NCBI GenBank assembly: GCA_023703575.1
Contig: CP097969.1
Coordinates: forward strand, 434,001 to 498,000
Direction: 5' to 3'
Length of the DNA: 64,000 nucleotides
Origin: SAR86 cluster bacterium
Lineage (GTDB): Bacteria; Pseudomonadota; Gammaproteobacteria; Magnimaribacterales; Magnimaribacteraceae
In this document: positions 54,162 through 63,986 of the stretch, in pieces
Numbering within the stretch: position 1 is the stretch's first letter
Layout: every line of letters begins with the position of its first letter
The notes under the pieces: model-generated
Seen by the model: the letters and a program-made list of their open reading frames with translations, nothing else
Databases searched by the model: none
Told to the model about the DNA's origin: nothing
Position numbers and translations under genes: made by a program

Positions 54162-55171
54162 TTATCCAAACCCACATTCCAGTTTACTAATTTTGAAGAT
54201 TCCTCAATTTTGTCCTCTATACCCAGAACTAAAGCAAACATGGCCATTCTAATTACAACGCCATTATCTGCCTGCCTAAAAATTGCTAGATTGGGATTTT
54301 CGTATAAGTCGCTATCTAATTCATTTGCATCACTTCTAGAGTCTCTGGGTAAAGGATGCATAATTACGGTATTTGGTTCACAATTAGCAGTATAAATAGA
54401 CTGGTTAAGGCTTAGTAGTCCTCTGTATTTATTGGCATCTGATTTGCTCTTAAACCTTTCTTCTTGAATTCTCGTTATATAAATAATATCGACTTCAGAT
54501 ATTCCCTCTTCAAGATTCTCAGTCTCAGATAGACTTAGACCAGATTCATTTAGCTGATTTAATAACTCCGGAGGAAGTTTTAGTTCTTTAGGAGAAATGA
54601 GATTTAATTTTACATTAGAGTAAAAAGAGAGAATTTTACATAACGAGTGAACGGCTCTTCCATATTTCAAATCTCCCACTAAGGCGATTCTAAGGCCATC
54701 TAACGTTTTATTATTTTCTGACAGTTCTTTTTGAATAGTATAGAGATCTAGAAGAGCTTGAGAGGGATGCTCATTTGATCCATCTCCAGCATTTATTACC
54801 GGAACTCTACTTGAATCTGCAAAGCGTTTTACAGAGCCATTCTCAGGATGTCGCATAACTATAATATCGCTGTATCCACTTAGAACTCGAGCTGTATCTG
54901 CAAGAGATTCACCTTTAGCTAGGGAAGAGCTTCCTACTTCTGTAATTTCTCTAACATTTCCTCCAAGCAAGTTAAACGAAGCACCAAAGCTTATCCTAGT
55001 TCTTGTGCTAGGTTCAAAGAACATATTCCCTAGGATCGCGCCTTCAAGCACTCGTGTTATTTTTTCTTTGGAAGCGAAAGGTTCTAATTTGTCTGCAACA
55101 GAAAATAATTTTTCTATGCCTTTACGATCGAACTGATCTATAGAAAGGATGTGGTTACCTCTAAAATCCAT
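54158..55171 (-). CDS. pyrB: Aspartate carbamoyltransferase
   Basis: The 337-residue enzyme makes carbamoyl aspartate for pyrimidines. The carbamoyl phosphate site is FFEPSTRTRISFGASFNLLG; the aspartate site contains HPSQALLDLYTI and MHPLPRDSRSDANE. FRQADNGVVIRMAMFALVLG is the closing helix. The family usually works with PyrI or PyrC, which are not in the window. It overlaps the end of the transsulfuration gene by 4 bp on the opposite strand. Confidence 0.92.
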   Translation of the reverse strand: MDFRGNHILSIDQFDRKGIEKLFSVADKLEPFASKEKITRVLEGAILGNMFFEPSTRTRISFGASFNLLGGNVREITEVGSSSLAKGESLADTARVLSGYSDIIVMRHPENGSVKRFADSSRVPVINAGDGSNEHPSQALLDLYTIQKELSENNKTLDGLRIALVGDLKYGRAVHSLCKILSFYSNVKLNLISPKELKLPPELLNQLNESGLSLSETENLEEGISEVDIIYITRIQEERFKSKSDANKYRGLLSLNQSIYTANCEPNTVIMHPLPRDSRSDANELDSDLYENPNLAIFRQADNGVVIRMAMFALVLGIEDKIEESSKLVNWNVGLDN

Positions 55172-55212
55172 CTATTATTAACTTTTGAGACGGCATCTTA
55201 TCATCTTTAGCT

Positions 55213-57300
55213 TTAATTAAGATAGTTTAAGAAAATTGGGGATGACCAAGCCCTTTCTCCAATAGGAGCTAAACAGTCATCAGAAGGTTCAAATTCTGGT
55301 CCACTGGCATAACAGGGCTTAATTTTTATACATTCTCCTTTTTCGTTATATTCACAACGAAGAGGATCTCCTCCTACAGCCATGCTTTCTTCTTGAATGG
55401 CTCTTATGTAGTAAACCGAACTAACTTTGTCTTTAGTAAATTGTTTGTCTTCGAAAGACACTAAACAACCTTGGCCGGTATCATCGCAGTCAAAAACTAA
55501 CCATGGATCTTGAATAGCATTGTCCAATGCATCTAAATTTTCGGTAGGTATTATTTTTATAACCTCAATTCTATCTATTAAATTTCTTTCGTTAGTTGGG
55601 TTATAGCACTCATTTAAGCAAAGACGTTCTATTTCTTCTTTTGACATAGAATTATTTACATAATCAGGACACCCAGGAAGTTGTTTATAGGATCCGACAG
55701 CTCTTACTTCAAAAAATGGATTCTCAGAAAAACTTAATTCACTTCCCATAGGAACTTCTTCCTGACCATTAACCAAATTAAACCAAAGTAAGATTCTTTC
55801 ACCTGATGTTGCATATACCTCTCTCTCATACAAAGAATTATAAATTTTATTCCTATCTAGCCTATCAGCATGCACTGCAACCAAACCTCCTGTTGAATAA
55901 AAAGAGGCACCTCGTTCAGGAGGTAGTATCCAGGTTAAATTATCTTTAGCTCCCCAAGAATCTCCCATCGATTTTCTTGCAAATTCTTTATATCCAGCTC
56001 CAGCCCTGGCCTTATGATTATCTGTTGATCCTATAAGACCTAATTTAAAGGAATTTAAGACTCCACTTGTATTAATTTGAGATGCTAGGGCAGCTTGAGA
56101 GCTCATAGCAGGCCTGTAGGTATAGGCTGGAAGAAAAGAATCTTTAAGCTGTCCACATTGATTCCAATCTTCTTCTGTTGCATTTTCAACTAGACCAAAT
56201 CTTAATAATCCTGAGGCATTATTGGCAAACTGTTCTTTAATATCATTTGCTTTATCTGTACATGCAACACCAGTTTCCTTTTTACATTGCTCATTAACTA
56301 TTAAGCCTGCCCTCCAGCAACAAGGCTCAAAGTTATCTGTTGGAGGAGGGCATTTGAATACTCCTGGAGAAATTTCTTCAGCATGAAGAAATTTCTGATA
56401 GATTTCTGAATTTCCGTGACCCGAATATACTTCCATAAGTCTTTGTTTATCAGGATCATGATTACCATTATAGAGTTGGGAACTCATACTAGAATTCGCT
56501 GGAGAGTGTATTCCCCATGTTGTCCCATGCGGTATTACAATTGCTTCTAAACCAAGCTCATCAAGTCTAGTAAATAGTTCTTTCGGAGTCTCAGCCCTCT
56601 CTTTACATTCTTCTTTTAAATTCCTTTCTTGATCACAAAATGGAATCGAATAGGATTCTTCTCTGAACTTAAGGAAATCAAAATCAATTGCTTCAGGAGG
56701 AAAATCAGCCACTAAGGGCAAAAAGGGGGTAAGACTATTTTCAATCAACAAATCAAGACCGGTTAGGCCCGCCCCAATTGGTACATCAGGAACATTATTT
56801 AAATCTCTAAGGATTACATTTTTATGAGCATAGTGTGTTTCTGGATTGGCCCCCATTTGTGTCCATTCCCAACCGGCAAAAACAACCAGATCCTTATTGT
56901 TTTCATCTGAAATAGAATCACAGTTCCTCATAGATTCTAAGGAATCCTGCCACATCTTTTTAGTCATACCTTCTGCGTGATCAGTAATTGAAAAAAAGTC
57001 CAAAGAGGAGCAAAACCGAGCAAAATTACAAGCATCAGCTGGAGGATGAACTCCCTCTCCCTGAAGCATGGGTAAGCTGAAAAGAAAAGCATCTTGTGAA
57101 AAGGTAGTGTGAACATGCAAATCACCAAAGAATATTTGCTTTTCACTTAATGGAATATTGTCAACTGGTCTAGGAGAATAGACTAATTCTCCATCTTCAG
57201 GAAGGTTGCCAACTAGGCCAGAAGAGGAAATAAAGACATAGATAAATATTAAAAGAAAAGGACTTAAAACTAATCCTATAAATTTTAACGCTTTAAGCAT
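55213..57300 (-). CDS. DUF3604 family protein
   Basis: The 695-residue protein starts with a signal anchor helix (about residues 5-27) and then FFGDLHVHTTFSQDAF, whose H-V-H pattern and later SITDHAEGM, PHGTTWG and GSTDNHKARAG histidine-aspartate sets resemble the PHP metal site. DUF3604 proteins are common in marine Gammaproteobacteria; their function is not established, though a metal-dependent hydrolase is expected from these motifs. Several cysteine pairs suggest an extracytoplasmic location. It overlaps the dioxygenase gene by 8 bp, so both are co-translated. Confidence 0.85.
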   Translation of the reverse strand: MLKALKFIGLVLSPFLLIFIYVFISSSGLVGNLPEDGELVYSPRPVDNIPLSEKQIFFGDLHVHTTFSQDAFLFSLPMLQGEGVHPPADACNFARFCSSLDFFSITDHAEGMTKKMWQDSLESMRNCDSISDENNKDLVVFAGWEWTQMGANPETHYAHKNVILRDLNNVPDVPIGAGLTGLDLLIENSLTPFLPLVADFPPEAIDFDFLKFREESYSIPFCDQERNLKEECKERAETPKELFTRLDELGLEAIVIPHGTTWGIHSPANSSMSSQLYNGNHDPDKQRLMEVYSGHGNSEIYQKFLHAEEISPGVFKCPPPTDNFEPCCWRAGLIVNEQCKKETGVACTDKANDIKEQFANNASGLLRFGLVENATEEDWNQCGQLKDSFLPAYTYRPAMSSQAALASQINTSGVLNSFKLGLIGSTDNHKARAGAGYKEFARKSMGDSWGAKDNLTWILPPERGASFYSTGGLVAVHADRLDRNKIYNSLYEREVYATSGERILLWFNLVNGQEEVPMGSELSFSENPFFEVRAVGSYKQLPGCPDYVNNSMSKEEIERLCLNECYNPTNERNLIDRIEVIKIIPTENLDALDNAIQDPWLVFDCDDTGQGCLVSFEDKQFTKDKVSSVYYIRAIQEESMAVGGDPLRCEYNEKGECIKIKPCYASGPEFEPSDDCLAPIGERAWSSPIFLNYLN

Positions 57301-58177
57301 TTAGTCCACGACCTCTAATAGAGATCCATTCGTTAGTTGGACTATCAATAGCTCCATAGTCAGTGCCGGTTTCAGCAAAATGATAAACCATTGCTGTTCT
57401 TCTAGAATCTGACTTATTGTCATAGGATTTATGCATTAGGAAGCTGTGAAATAACAATAAATCCCCTTTATTTAAGGTCATAGGTATTTCATTGCTGAAA
57501 TCATGATCCTTTATTTCGGTATATCCATAATTTGATTCTTTTCTATCATCCGGTAGATGTTCATGAAGATGTTCATGATGTGAACCAGGAAGAACTACCA
57601 GACATCCATTATCTAGTGTAGCTTCGCTTGTTGCTAACCAAGCTGCAACTTGCGGTTCTCTGTCGAAAGGAAAATAAGAAGAATCTTGATGCCAGGGTTG
57701 TCCCCATGCACCTGGATTCTTGAATATAAATTGGCTTAGAAAACAATCTATATCAGGTCCAATTATATCTTCCAGTAGATTACACAAGGTCTCATTTTTG
57801 ATAAATGAATTAAAAATACCTTTTGAATGAATTCTAAAGAGCTTGGATATTTCATCCTCGATGCTAGTAGCATTTTTACTGGGTTTCATTTCTCTTATCG
57901 CTATGTGACCATCACCCGCATAGGCATGACTAAAGGCACTATCCTCTGGAACAATAGATTTTATGATGCTTATTACTTCATCATTCATCTCATTACAGAA
58001 GTTCTCATCAACAAAATTAGGTATTAAGATATAACCGGAATCATTCCAACTTTTTTTCTGTTCATCAGTCATGTACTTTGTGAGAGTTAACTCTCTGCTA
58101 GAAGTTCTTCCTGCTTGCTCATTAATTTTATTTGAGAAATCTTTTTTAGCTTGTAGATCTATATCTTTTCTATCCAT
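57293..58177 (-). CDS. Phytanoyl-CoA dioxygenase family protein
   Basis: The 294-residue Fe(II)/2-oxoglutarate oxygenase has the metal residues in GQPWHQDSSYFPFD (H-x-D) and LLLFHSFLMHKSYDN (distal His), with a downstream DSRRTAMVYHF (2-oxoglutarate Arg). It hydroxylates an unknown substrate. The DUF3604 gene behind it in the operon may act on the product. It is distinct in sequence from the second family member at 61261. Confidence 0.86.
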   Translation of the reverse strand: MDRKDIDLQAKKDFSNKINEQAGRTSSRELTLTKYMTDEQKKSWNDSGYILIPNFVDENFCNEMNDEVISIIKSIVPEDSAFSHAYAGDGHIAIREMKPSKNATSIEDEISKLFRIHSKGIFNSFIKNETLCNLLEDIIGPDIDCFLSQFIFKNPGAWGQPWHQDSSYFPFDREPQVAAWLATSEATLDNGCLVVLPGSHHEHLHEHLPDDRKESNYGYTEIKDHDFSNEIPMTLNKGDLLLFHSFLMHKSYDNKSDSRRTAMVYHFAETGTDYGAIDSPTNEWISIRGRGLNA

Positions 58178-58270
58178 GACAAAAATTTTATCAATTTATT
58201 TCCATATAGGGTGGTTTAAGTTCACTTAATTTGAGAAGATGAGTTCTCAAAAAATTGAAATGGAGTAAAA

Positions 58271-58597
58271 ATGGCGACTTTTGAAGAATTAAAAACTGGA
58301 CTTGAAACTGCCTTTGATGCTGATGGTGCTAAAGGAATAGAAGCAACAATTCAAATTAATATTGAAGATCTTACCAATTTCTATGTGGATATAAATGATG
58401 GAGCTTTATCTGTAGTAGAATCTGAGCACGAAGATCCAGGTTTAACTTTAACCTTTGATAGCCAAGAGACAATGGAAAAAGTATTTTCTGGAGATCAGCA
58501 AGCTGCAATGGGAGCTTTCATGCAAGGAAAAGTAAAGTTTTCAGGAGATATGGGATTAGGACAAAAGCTAGGATCTGTATTTAAAGCACCGGAATAA
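58271..58597 (+). CDS. SCP2 sterol-binding domain protein
   Basis: The 108-residue protein is a single SCP2 domain, with FYVDINDGALSVVESEH, DPGLTLTFDSQETM, QGKVKFSGDMGLGQKLGSVF as recognisable elements. It probably carries a fatty acyl-CoA or sterol-like lipid. The ATG has the ribosome site TGGAG 7 bp upstream. It matches the lipid theme of the acyl-CoA dehydrogenases in this window. Confidence 0.84.
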   Translation: MATFEELKTGLETAFDADGAKGIEATIQINIEDLTNFYVDINDGALSVVESEHEDPGLTLTFDSQETMEKVFSGDQQAAMGAFMQGKVKFSGDMGLGQKLGSVFKAPE

Positions 58598-58602
58598 ATC
58601 TC

Positions 58603-59214
58603 TCAAGAGGCATATTTTACAGAACACCCATAGGGCTTTGTAACTGGTGAAGAAATTTCTTCGCCGGTGCCCATCTCTCTCAAGCTCTCTTTTACATAGT
58701 TCTTTGCTTTGAGAAGATCTCTACTCATGAACCCTCTACCACCGGCATCATCAATAGCTCCCTGGTATTTCAACAGACCTTCCTCGTTGATTATATACAT
58801 ATGAGGAGTAGTCTTGGCATCATAAGTTCGACCTACTTCGCCTGTTGGATCGAAGAGAACATGCGTTGGAGAAGCCTTCCTTGCAATGGTAAGCCTATTA
58901 GCTTCATCAGATGAAACGTATCCTTGAGTACCTGGAGCTGAGGAAATAATACTCAACCATATGATTTCTTCTTCTTTGGCAAATTCTTGAGTAGACTGCA
59001 TATTTCCTGTCTCGTAATGCTTTGCAACATAAGGACACCCATGATTTGTCCACTCCAGTACAACTTTTTTACCTATGAATGAACTAAGGGATATTTCATT
59101 TCCATAGCTGTCAGATAATTTGAATTCGGGTGCGCTATCCTCATTTTCCACAAAACTCGATAAGAATTGTGAAAAATAGAAAATCAAAAAAGTAAGAGTA
59201 ATAAATTTTTTCAT
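58603..59214 (-). CDS. Exported redoxin/thioredoxin-fold protein
   Basis: The 203-residue protein has a signal peptide and an AhpC/TSA-type thioredoxin fold: FKLSDSYGNEISLSSFIGKKVVLEW then NHGCPYVAKHYET, with one reactive Cys in place of a CXXC pair. THVLFDPTGEVGRTYDAKTTPHMYIINEEG is typical of peroxiredoxin-like redoxins. It directly follows the DsbD gene (1 bp overlap), which could keep it reduced. Confidence 0.82.
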   Translation of the reverse strand: MKKFITLTFLIFYFSQFLSSFVENEDSAPEFKLSDSYGNEISLSSFIGKKVVLEWTNHGCPYVAKHYETGNMQSTQEFAKEEEIIWLSIISSAPGTQGYVSSDEANRLTIARKASPTHVLFDPTGEVGRTYDAKTTPHMYIINEEGLLKYQGAIDDAGGRGFMSRDLLKAKNYVKESLREMGTGEEISSPVTKPYGCSVKYAS

Positions 59215-61262
59215 CAGCTAAGCTCGTTTAGATATCTCAATAGAATATCTTCTGTAAGAATTTCTGGCAATATAATTGGTTCACCCTCTGAAGGATAAAG
59301 TACATATAGAGGTACACCAGTTCTACCAAATTGTTCTAACTTTTTGGCAATGACTCCGTCTTTCCTGGTCCAATCCGCCTCTAGATAGAAAATATTTCGT
59401 TTACTCATTAATTCATTCACTTTCTTTGAACTCAAAGCAACTCTTTCATTTACCTTACAAGTAATACACCAGTCAGCTGTGAAATTTAAAAAGATAAGTT
59501 CTTTAGCTTCTCTATATTCATCTAATATTTCTTCGCTATAAACTATTTCATCTTGAGTATCTTTAGTGCTGTATTCAGTAGGAATAATTGATATTGAAGC
59601 TAGAACTAAAATCAAAACAACAAATCTTACCAACCATCTTATCCACTTTTGAGGTGAAGTATTCTTTTCTAATATCCATAATGAAAGGCTGATAACTAGA
59701 CCTCCTACTAAGACCAATAACACTGTATTGCTATCAACCTGACCGCTTAATACCCACAAAAGCCAGAGTGCGGATGCCCACATAGGAAATGCCATAAATT
59801 GTTTGAACGTCTCCATCCAGGCACCAGGTTTTGGTAAGAAAGATAATAATGAAGGTTTTACACTGAGCACTAAGTAAGGAAGTGCGAATCCAAGTCCTAA
59901 GCTAAGAAAAATAAGAAATGAATTTCCACTGGGCTGTAGCAATGCAAAACCAATTGCAGATCCCATGAAAGGAGCTGTGCAAGGCGAGGCTACTACTACT
60001 GCTAAGATGCCTGTAAGGAAAGACTCAAGAGATTCATTCTTTACTTGGGCAATAGAACTCAATTGCCCCATTTGACTGCCAAATACTAAATTACTCATAA
60101 ACATGAAGCCTAATGCAACAAATAAATAAAAAAGAATACTTATCACTAAGGGGTACTGCAGCTGAAATCCCCAACCTATATTTTCACCGCTTGATTTTAA
60201 TAAGATTAAGAGTAGGGCAATTAACAAGAAACTCAAGATTACCCCTAAGGTATAAAATAAGCCGAATTTATAGGCTTGCGAGGATGAATTTTTTCCATGT
60301 TCCATAAATCTCAATATTTTGATACTGAGTATGGGAAATACGCATGGCATGATGTTTAGGATCAACCCGCCGAGGAAAGCAAACACGATCAATAGCAATA
60401 TTCCTTGTTCGTTTTTTGGTAAATCTGCAGTCAGCGGGAATGATATTTGATAATAGGATTTGCCTTCTTTGTTTGATGCCTCTATTACACCTTCAAATTT
60501 ACTGAAATTAAGATCAGCTTCAGAAGCTTTAATTTCTAAAATGAAACTATTTTGATTCTTTTCATAAATTTGTTCTTCAGCATAACTGGTTAAGCCATAT
60601 TCTTTTGGAAAGAAATAGACGTCATCGAAATGTTCTCCATCTTTTATATCAGTTTGAAGGAAGAAACTATCATCTAATTTTTCAATTCTGTATTCCTGAT
60701 TAAAGTCACTAGGTACTGTTTCTAAATAATTATTTATTTCTTCTCGATTGGATGAAGGTATGAATAAACCTTCAGTTATTTGAATGGCTACGATACCTTC
60801 TTGGGGAATGCATATATCTTTGCATGTAAACCAACCAACTTTTGCTTCAATATTAATAGGAAACTCAATATCTTTTGAAGAAGATATCTTTGTTAACAAA
60901 ACCACTTCATCGTTGTAACCAAAAGTCATTAAGGGTTCAACGGGAATCCTTTCTGGTCCTGGCCAAAGAATTGATGAAGCTTCTAAACCTTTTGGCAATA
61001 TCCAATCTATAGTAGCTCCTTCACCGGCATCACCTGGATTTTCCCAATAGGTATGCCAATCTTTTGCAAGTTTAAATTTCATACCCAACATAAAATTGTC
61101 TCCAGGTTGAATGGAGTATGTTTCTGAAATTAGTTCGATGGTTGAGTCGCTTTCGTAGTACTTTGCCTCTGAAAATACATTGTGATTCGTAAAGATAACT
61201 CCACAAAAAATTAAGCACTTTATGATATTCTTATTAAGTTTGTAATTAATCTCTTTAAGCAT
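59214..61262 (-). CDS. dsbD: Thiol:disulfide interchange protein DsbD
   Basis: The 682-residue protein has a signal peptide, an N-terminal periplasmic domain of about 270 residues (with GWFTCKDICIPQEG, the DsbD-alpha-type Cys pair), a CcdA-like eight-helix core with MPCVFPILSIKILRF and ASPCTAPFMGSAIGFAL, and a C-terminal thioredoxin domain with TADWCITCKVNER (about residues 595-602). It moves electrons from cytoplasmic thioredoxin to periplasmic partners such as CcmG and the redoxin next to it. The ATG shares CATG with the divergent dioxygenase ATG. Confidence 0.9.
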   Translation of the reverse strand: MLKEINYKLNKNIIKCLIFCGVIFTNHNVFSEAKYYESDSTIELISETYSIQPGDNFMLGMKFKLAKDWHTYWENPGDAGEGATIDWILPKGLEASSILWPGPERIPVEPLMTFGYNDEVVLLTKISSSKDIEFPINIEAKVGWFTCKDICIPQEGIVAIQITEGLFIPSSNREEINNYLETVPSDFNQEYRIEKLDDSFFLQTDIKDGEHFDDVYFFPKEYGLTSYAEEQIYEKNQNSFILEIKASEADLNFSKFEGVIEASNKEGKSYYQISFPLTADLPKNEQGILLLIVFAFLGGLILNIMPCVFPILSIKILRFMEHGKNSSSQAYKFGLFYTLGVILSFLLIALLLILLKSSGENIGWGFQLQYPLVISILFYLFVALGFMFMSNLVFGSQMGQLSSIAQVKNESLESFLTGILAVVVASPCTAPFMGSAIGFALLQPSGNSFLIFLSLGLGFALPYLVLSVKPSLLSFLPKPGAWMETFKQFMAFPMWASALWLLWVLSGQVDSNTVLLVLVGGLVISLSLWILEKNTSPQKWIRWLVRFVVLILVLASISIIPTEYSTKDTQDEIVYSEEILDEYREAKELIFLNFTADWCITCKVNERVALSSKKVNELMSKRNIFYLEADWTRKDGVIAKKLEQFGRTGVPLYVLYPSEGEPIILPEILTEDILLRYLNELS

Positions 61263-62112
61263 GTTTGAAGATTTAAAAAAAAGTTTTAACGAAGACGGTT
61301 TTGTAGTCGTAAGAGACTTATTTGATAGCTCTGAAATTAAATTTTACAGAGAACTAATAAAAGAAGCTATTAAAGAGAGAAAACACTTTGATGAAAGGAT
61401 TTTAAAAGACCGATCAGAATATGAGCAGTCATTTACTCAATGTCAAAATTTATGGGAAGATTACCCAGATATTAGAAAGCTTACTTTCGATCAAAGGGTC
61501 TGCAAAATAGCATCAAAGCTTTTAGATACTGAGGTAATTAGATTATGGCATGATCAAGCTTTAGTGAAGGAATCGGGCGGCAGAGAAACGGACCCTCATC
61601 ATGATCAGCCTTATTGGCCTATAAAGGAAACCAAAACAATAACAGCCTGGATTCCCTTATGCGATGTCGATGAGACCAATGGTCAATTAGGATTTTATTC
61701 AGGCTCTCATAAGATTGAGGACAAAAAATTTATCAATATTTTTTCAGGCAAGGTTGATGAAAATAATTTTTTGGAAACTGCTAACGTAAGTCCAGATCAA
61801 ATAAATTATCAAACTATGAAAGAGGGTGATGTTTCCTTTCACCATGGTTTGACATTTCACAGAGCTAAATCAAATATTTCAAACTATGACAGAATAGTTC
61901 ATACCGCGATTTTTTTTGCTGATGGATGCACTAGAGGCGATGATAAATTTCATTTTAGTGTCGATAGATCTAAGATAAAGGTAGGAGAAAAAATTGATAG
62001 TGACGTAACTCCTATTGCTTTTCCCATTACTACCCTCCCTGAGAGACCAAAAAATGGTATTTCAGATGATTTTATTGGTTATAAAATGTTTGGATTATTA
62101 CCTAAAGAGTAA
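61261..62112 (+). CDS. Phytanoyl-CoA dioxygenase family protein
   Basis: The 283-residue Fe(II)/2-oxoglutarate oxygenase has TDPHHDQPYWPIK (H-x-D), VSFHHGLTFHRAKSN (distal His), and AIFFADGCTRGDDKFH after it. It begins FNEDGFVVVRDLFDSSEI, the usual N-terminus of the family. Substrate unknown. Its start codon overlaps that of the divergent dsbD gene. Confidence 0.86.
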   Translation: MFEDLKKSFNEDGFVVVRDLFDSSEIKFYRELIKEAIKERKHFDERILKDRSEYEQSFTQCQNLWEDYPDIRKLTFDQRVCKIASKLLDTEVIRLWHDQALVKESGGRETDPHHDQPYWPIKETKTITAWIPLCDVDETNGQLGFYSGSHKIEDKKFINIFSGKVDENNFLETANVSPDQINYQTMKEGDVSFHHGLTFHRAKSNISNYDRIVHTAIFFADGCTRGDDKFHFSVDRSKIKVGEKIDSDVTPIAFPITTLPERPKNGISDDFIGYKMFGLLPKE

Positions 62113-62875
62113 ACATTGTTTTTAAGTGCTCTCTGACTAGTTTTGTCCAAATCTCATACCCCTTAGCACTCATATGGAGACCATCTTCAATAAAAAGGTC
62201 AGGAATCCGTTCTCCTTCAGCCGATAACATACCATCCCAGATATCAATAAAAGTTACCAAATCATCTCTCGAAGCTATTTTGGCAATCATCTCGTTGTAA
62301 GCTATCTCTTCTTTTTCTAAATAAACTCTAGCTGGAGACGGTTTTATACCTATTACGAATAAATGAACGCCAGGTAAAGCTTGATGAATCTTGTCTTTTA
62401 GGATTTCGAAATCTTGAATAGTTTCCTCAGGTGTTTTCAAAGCAGTTAAGTCATTTGTGCCACAAAAGAAAACAATAGCTTTAGGAGAGTAACGTTGAAT
62501 GACATCTTCAAAATGATGATTGACATGGGAGATATGAGCACCACCAAAACCTCTGTTTAAAACTTTGAGAGGTTGCATATCCTCTTCCAAAGAATTCCAA
62601 AATCTTATACTAGAACTACCTGTAAAAAGAACTTCAATTTCTTTTGGAAAATCTAACTTATCCTCTTCTAAGAACTCATTTATTTCATCCTTATAAAAAT
62701 CTTTTTTACTCCAAGCATTGAGATAGAGTGCAGTCTTTTTTATCTCTGCAGAAGAAATTTCTGTATTATTTAATTCTGCTTGAGTTTTAATTCTCTCTTC
62801 CAAAATTTGAATATCATCAGAGCACCCAAAAAAGGTAAGTGCTAATAATATTGATACTAATTTGCTTATTTTCAT
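62102..62875 (-). CDS. SGNH/GDSL hydrolase lipoprotein
   Basis: The 257-residue lipoprotein has a lipobox (LTFFGCSDD, Cys18). The SGNH blocks are EVLFTGSSSIRFW (nucleophile Ser), NRGFGGAHISHVNHH, FFCGTNDL and a late DGLHMSAKGYEIW (Asp and His). It should hydrolyse an ester or acetyl group at the cell surface or periplasm. It overlaps yqgE by 4 bp. Confidence 0.86.
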   Translation of the reverse strand: MKISKLVSILLALTFFGCSDDIQILEERIKTQAELNNTEISSAEIKKTALYLNAWSKKDFYKDEINEFLEEDKLDFPKEIEVLFTGSSSIRFWNSLEEDMQPLKVLNRGFGGAHISHVNHHFEDVIQRYSPKAIVFFCGTNDLTALKTPEETIQDFEILKDKIHQALPGVHLFVIGIKPSPARVYLEKEEIAYNEMIAKIASRDDLVTFIDIWDGMLSAEGERIPDLFIEDGLHMSAKGYEIWTKLVREHLKTMFTL

Positions 62876-63435
62876 GCGTTACCAAAATTGGGACTTATCA
62901 TTCGAATATCATAACCAACTATTTTTGACATTTCATTGATTTGGTCACTTGGATTTATTTTAAATATTAAATTACTATTTTCTTCAAATGCAATCCAAGC
63001 ATTATCTGCGATTTCAGTATTAAGCTGTCCTGGACCCCATCCTGTATAACCCAGTGTCAGCCTAAAATTTTTGGGACCATCTCCTCTAGCAATATCCTCT
63101 ATAGCCTCAAAATCTGTACTCATGTAAACATTTTCACTCACTTTTAAGGTTCCTTTCCAGCATTTATCTGAACTATGAAGTATAAATATTGCTCCGGGAT
63201 TAACGGGCCCACCTAAAAATACATTCCCTTTAGCATTATCAACTTCACTAATCTTTAAGCCTCTTAGTAGTTCCTTTAAATCGAGCTCTAAAGGTCTATT
63301 AAAAATTAAGCCAAGGGAACCTTGTTCATTATGATCGCAAATGTATATTAATGAGTCTGTAAAATAAGATGTTCCTTCTTCATTCGGAGAAAAGAAAAGA
63401 ATTTTTCCTTTTATTTTGTCTTCTTCAGTCCACAT
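62872..63435 (-). CDS. yqgE: YqgE/AlgH family protein
   Basis: The 187-residue protein belongs to the UPF0301 family. Marks are DSLIYICDHNEQGSLGLIFNRPLEL, GGPVNPGAIFILHS and LTLGYTGWGPGQLNTEI. Biochemical role is not established; AlgH was linked to alginate control in Pseudomonas. The end overlaps the SGNH gene and its start the Nudix gene, so the three are one operon. Confidence 0.88.
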   Translation of the reverse strand: MWTEEDKIKGKILFFSPNEEGTSYFTDSLIYICDHNEQGSLGLIFNRPLELDLKELLRGLKISEVDNAKGNVFLGGPVNPGAIFILHSSDKCWKGTLKVSENVYMSTDFEAIEDIARGDGPKNFRLTLGYTGWGPGQLNTEIADNAWIAFEENSNLIFKINPSDQINEMSKIVGYDIRMISPNFGNA

Positions 63436-63986
63436 TACATATTTTCACTCAGCTTATACAAGTTATAAAAATAAAAGGCACTTATAACCAACGCATGTTC
63501 AATCTCCCGATTTTTTATCAAAGAAGGTATCTCGTCAATATTTTTACTGATAATCTCAATGTCTTCAGTTCCATCCAAATTCTGATCAGCAGACTTTTCG
63601 CAATTAAGAGCAAGGTATGTATAAGTATGGTTGGCCAAAATTGCAGGATTAGATTCTACTCTTCCTATTTCAACAACTTCACTTCCTTCAAAACCTGTTT
63701 CTTCTTTCAATTCTCGAATAGCTGCTTGTTTTGGATCTTCCCCATGATCAGCCATTCCTCCAGGTATTTCTAAGGATGTCTTTTCTAAACCAAATCTATA
63801 TTGATTTACCAAAATTACCTCTCCTGATGAGGTAATAGGAATAATATTTACCCACGTGGGTACTTCCATTACCCAGACACTATGTTCTGTGCCAAGTTTT
63901 GGAGAAGTGACTTGATCTTCCCTCATTTTAAAGATTTTATTCTCTAATAAATATTTAGAAGAATTTTTTTCCCATTTCTTTATCAT
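63435..63986 (-). CDS. Nudix hydrolase (ADP-ribose pyrophosphatase-like)
   Basis: The 183-residue protein has the Nudix box as EIPGGMADHGEDPKQAA followed by IRELKEETGFEG, with the R-E-x-x-E-E pattern intact. The N-terminal YLLENKIFKMREDQV and the VNQYRFGLEKTSLEIPGG strand are like ADP-ribose or nucleoside-diphosphate-sugar hydrolases. It should cleave a pyrophosphate bond in a nucleotide derivative. It is first in the operon with yqgE. Confidence 0.86.
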   Translation of the reverse strand: MIKKWEKNSSKYLLENKIFKMREDQVTSPKLGTEHSVWVMEVPTWVNIIPITSSGEVILVNQYRFGLEKTSLEIPGGMADHGEDPKQAAIRELKEETGFEGSEVVEIGRVESNPAILANHTYTYLALNCEKSADQNLDGTEDIEIISKNIDEIPSLIKNREIEHALVISAFYFYNLYKLSENM

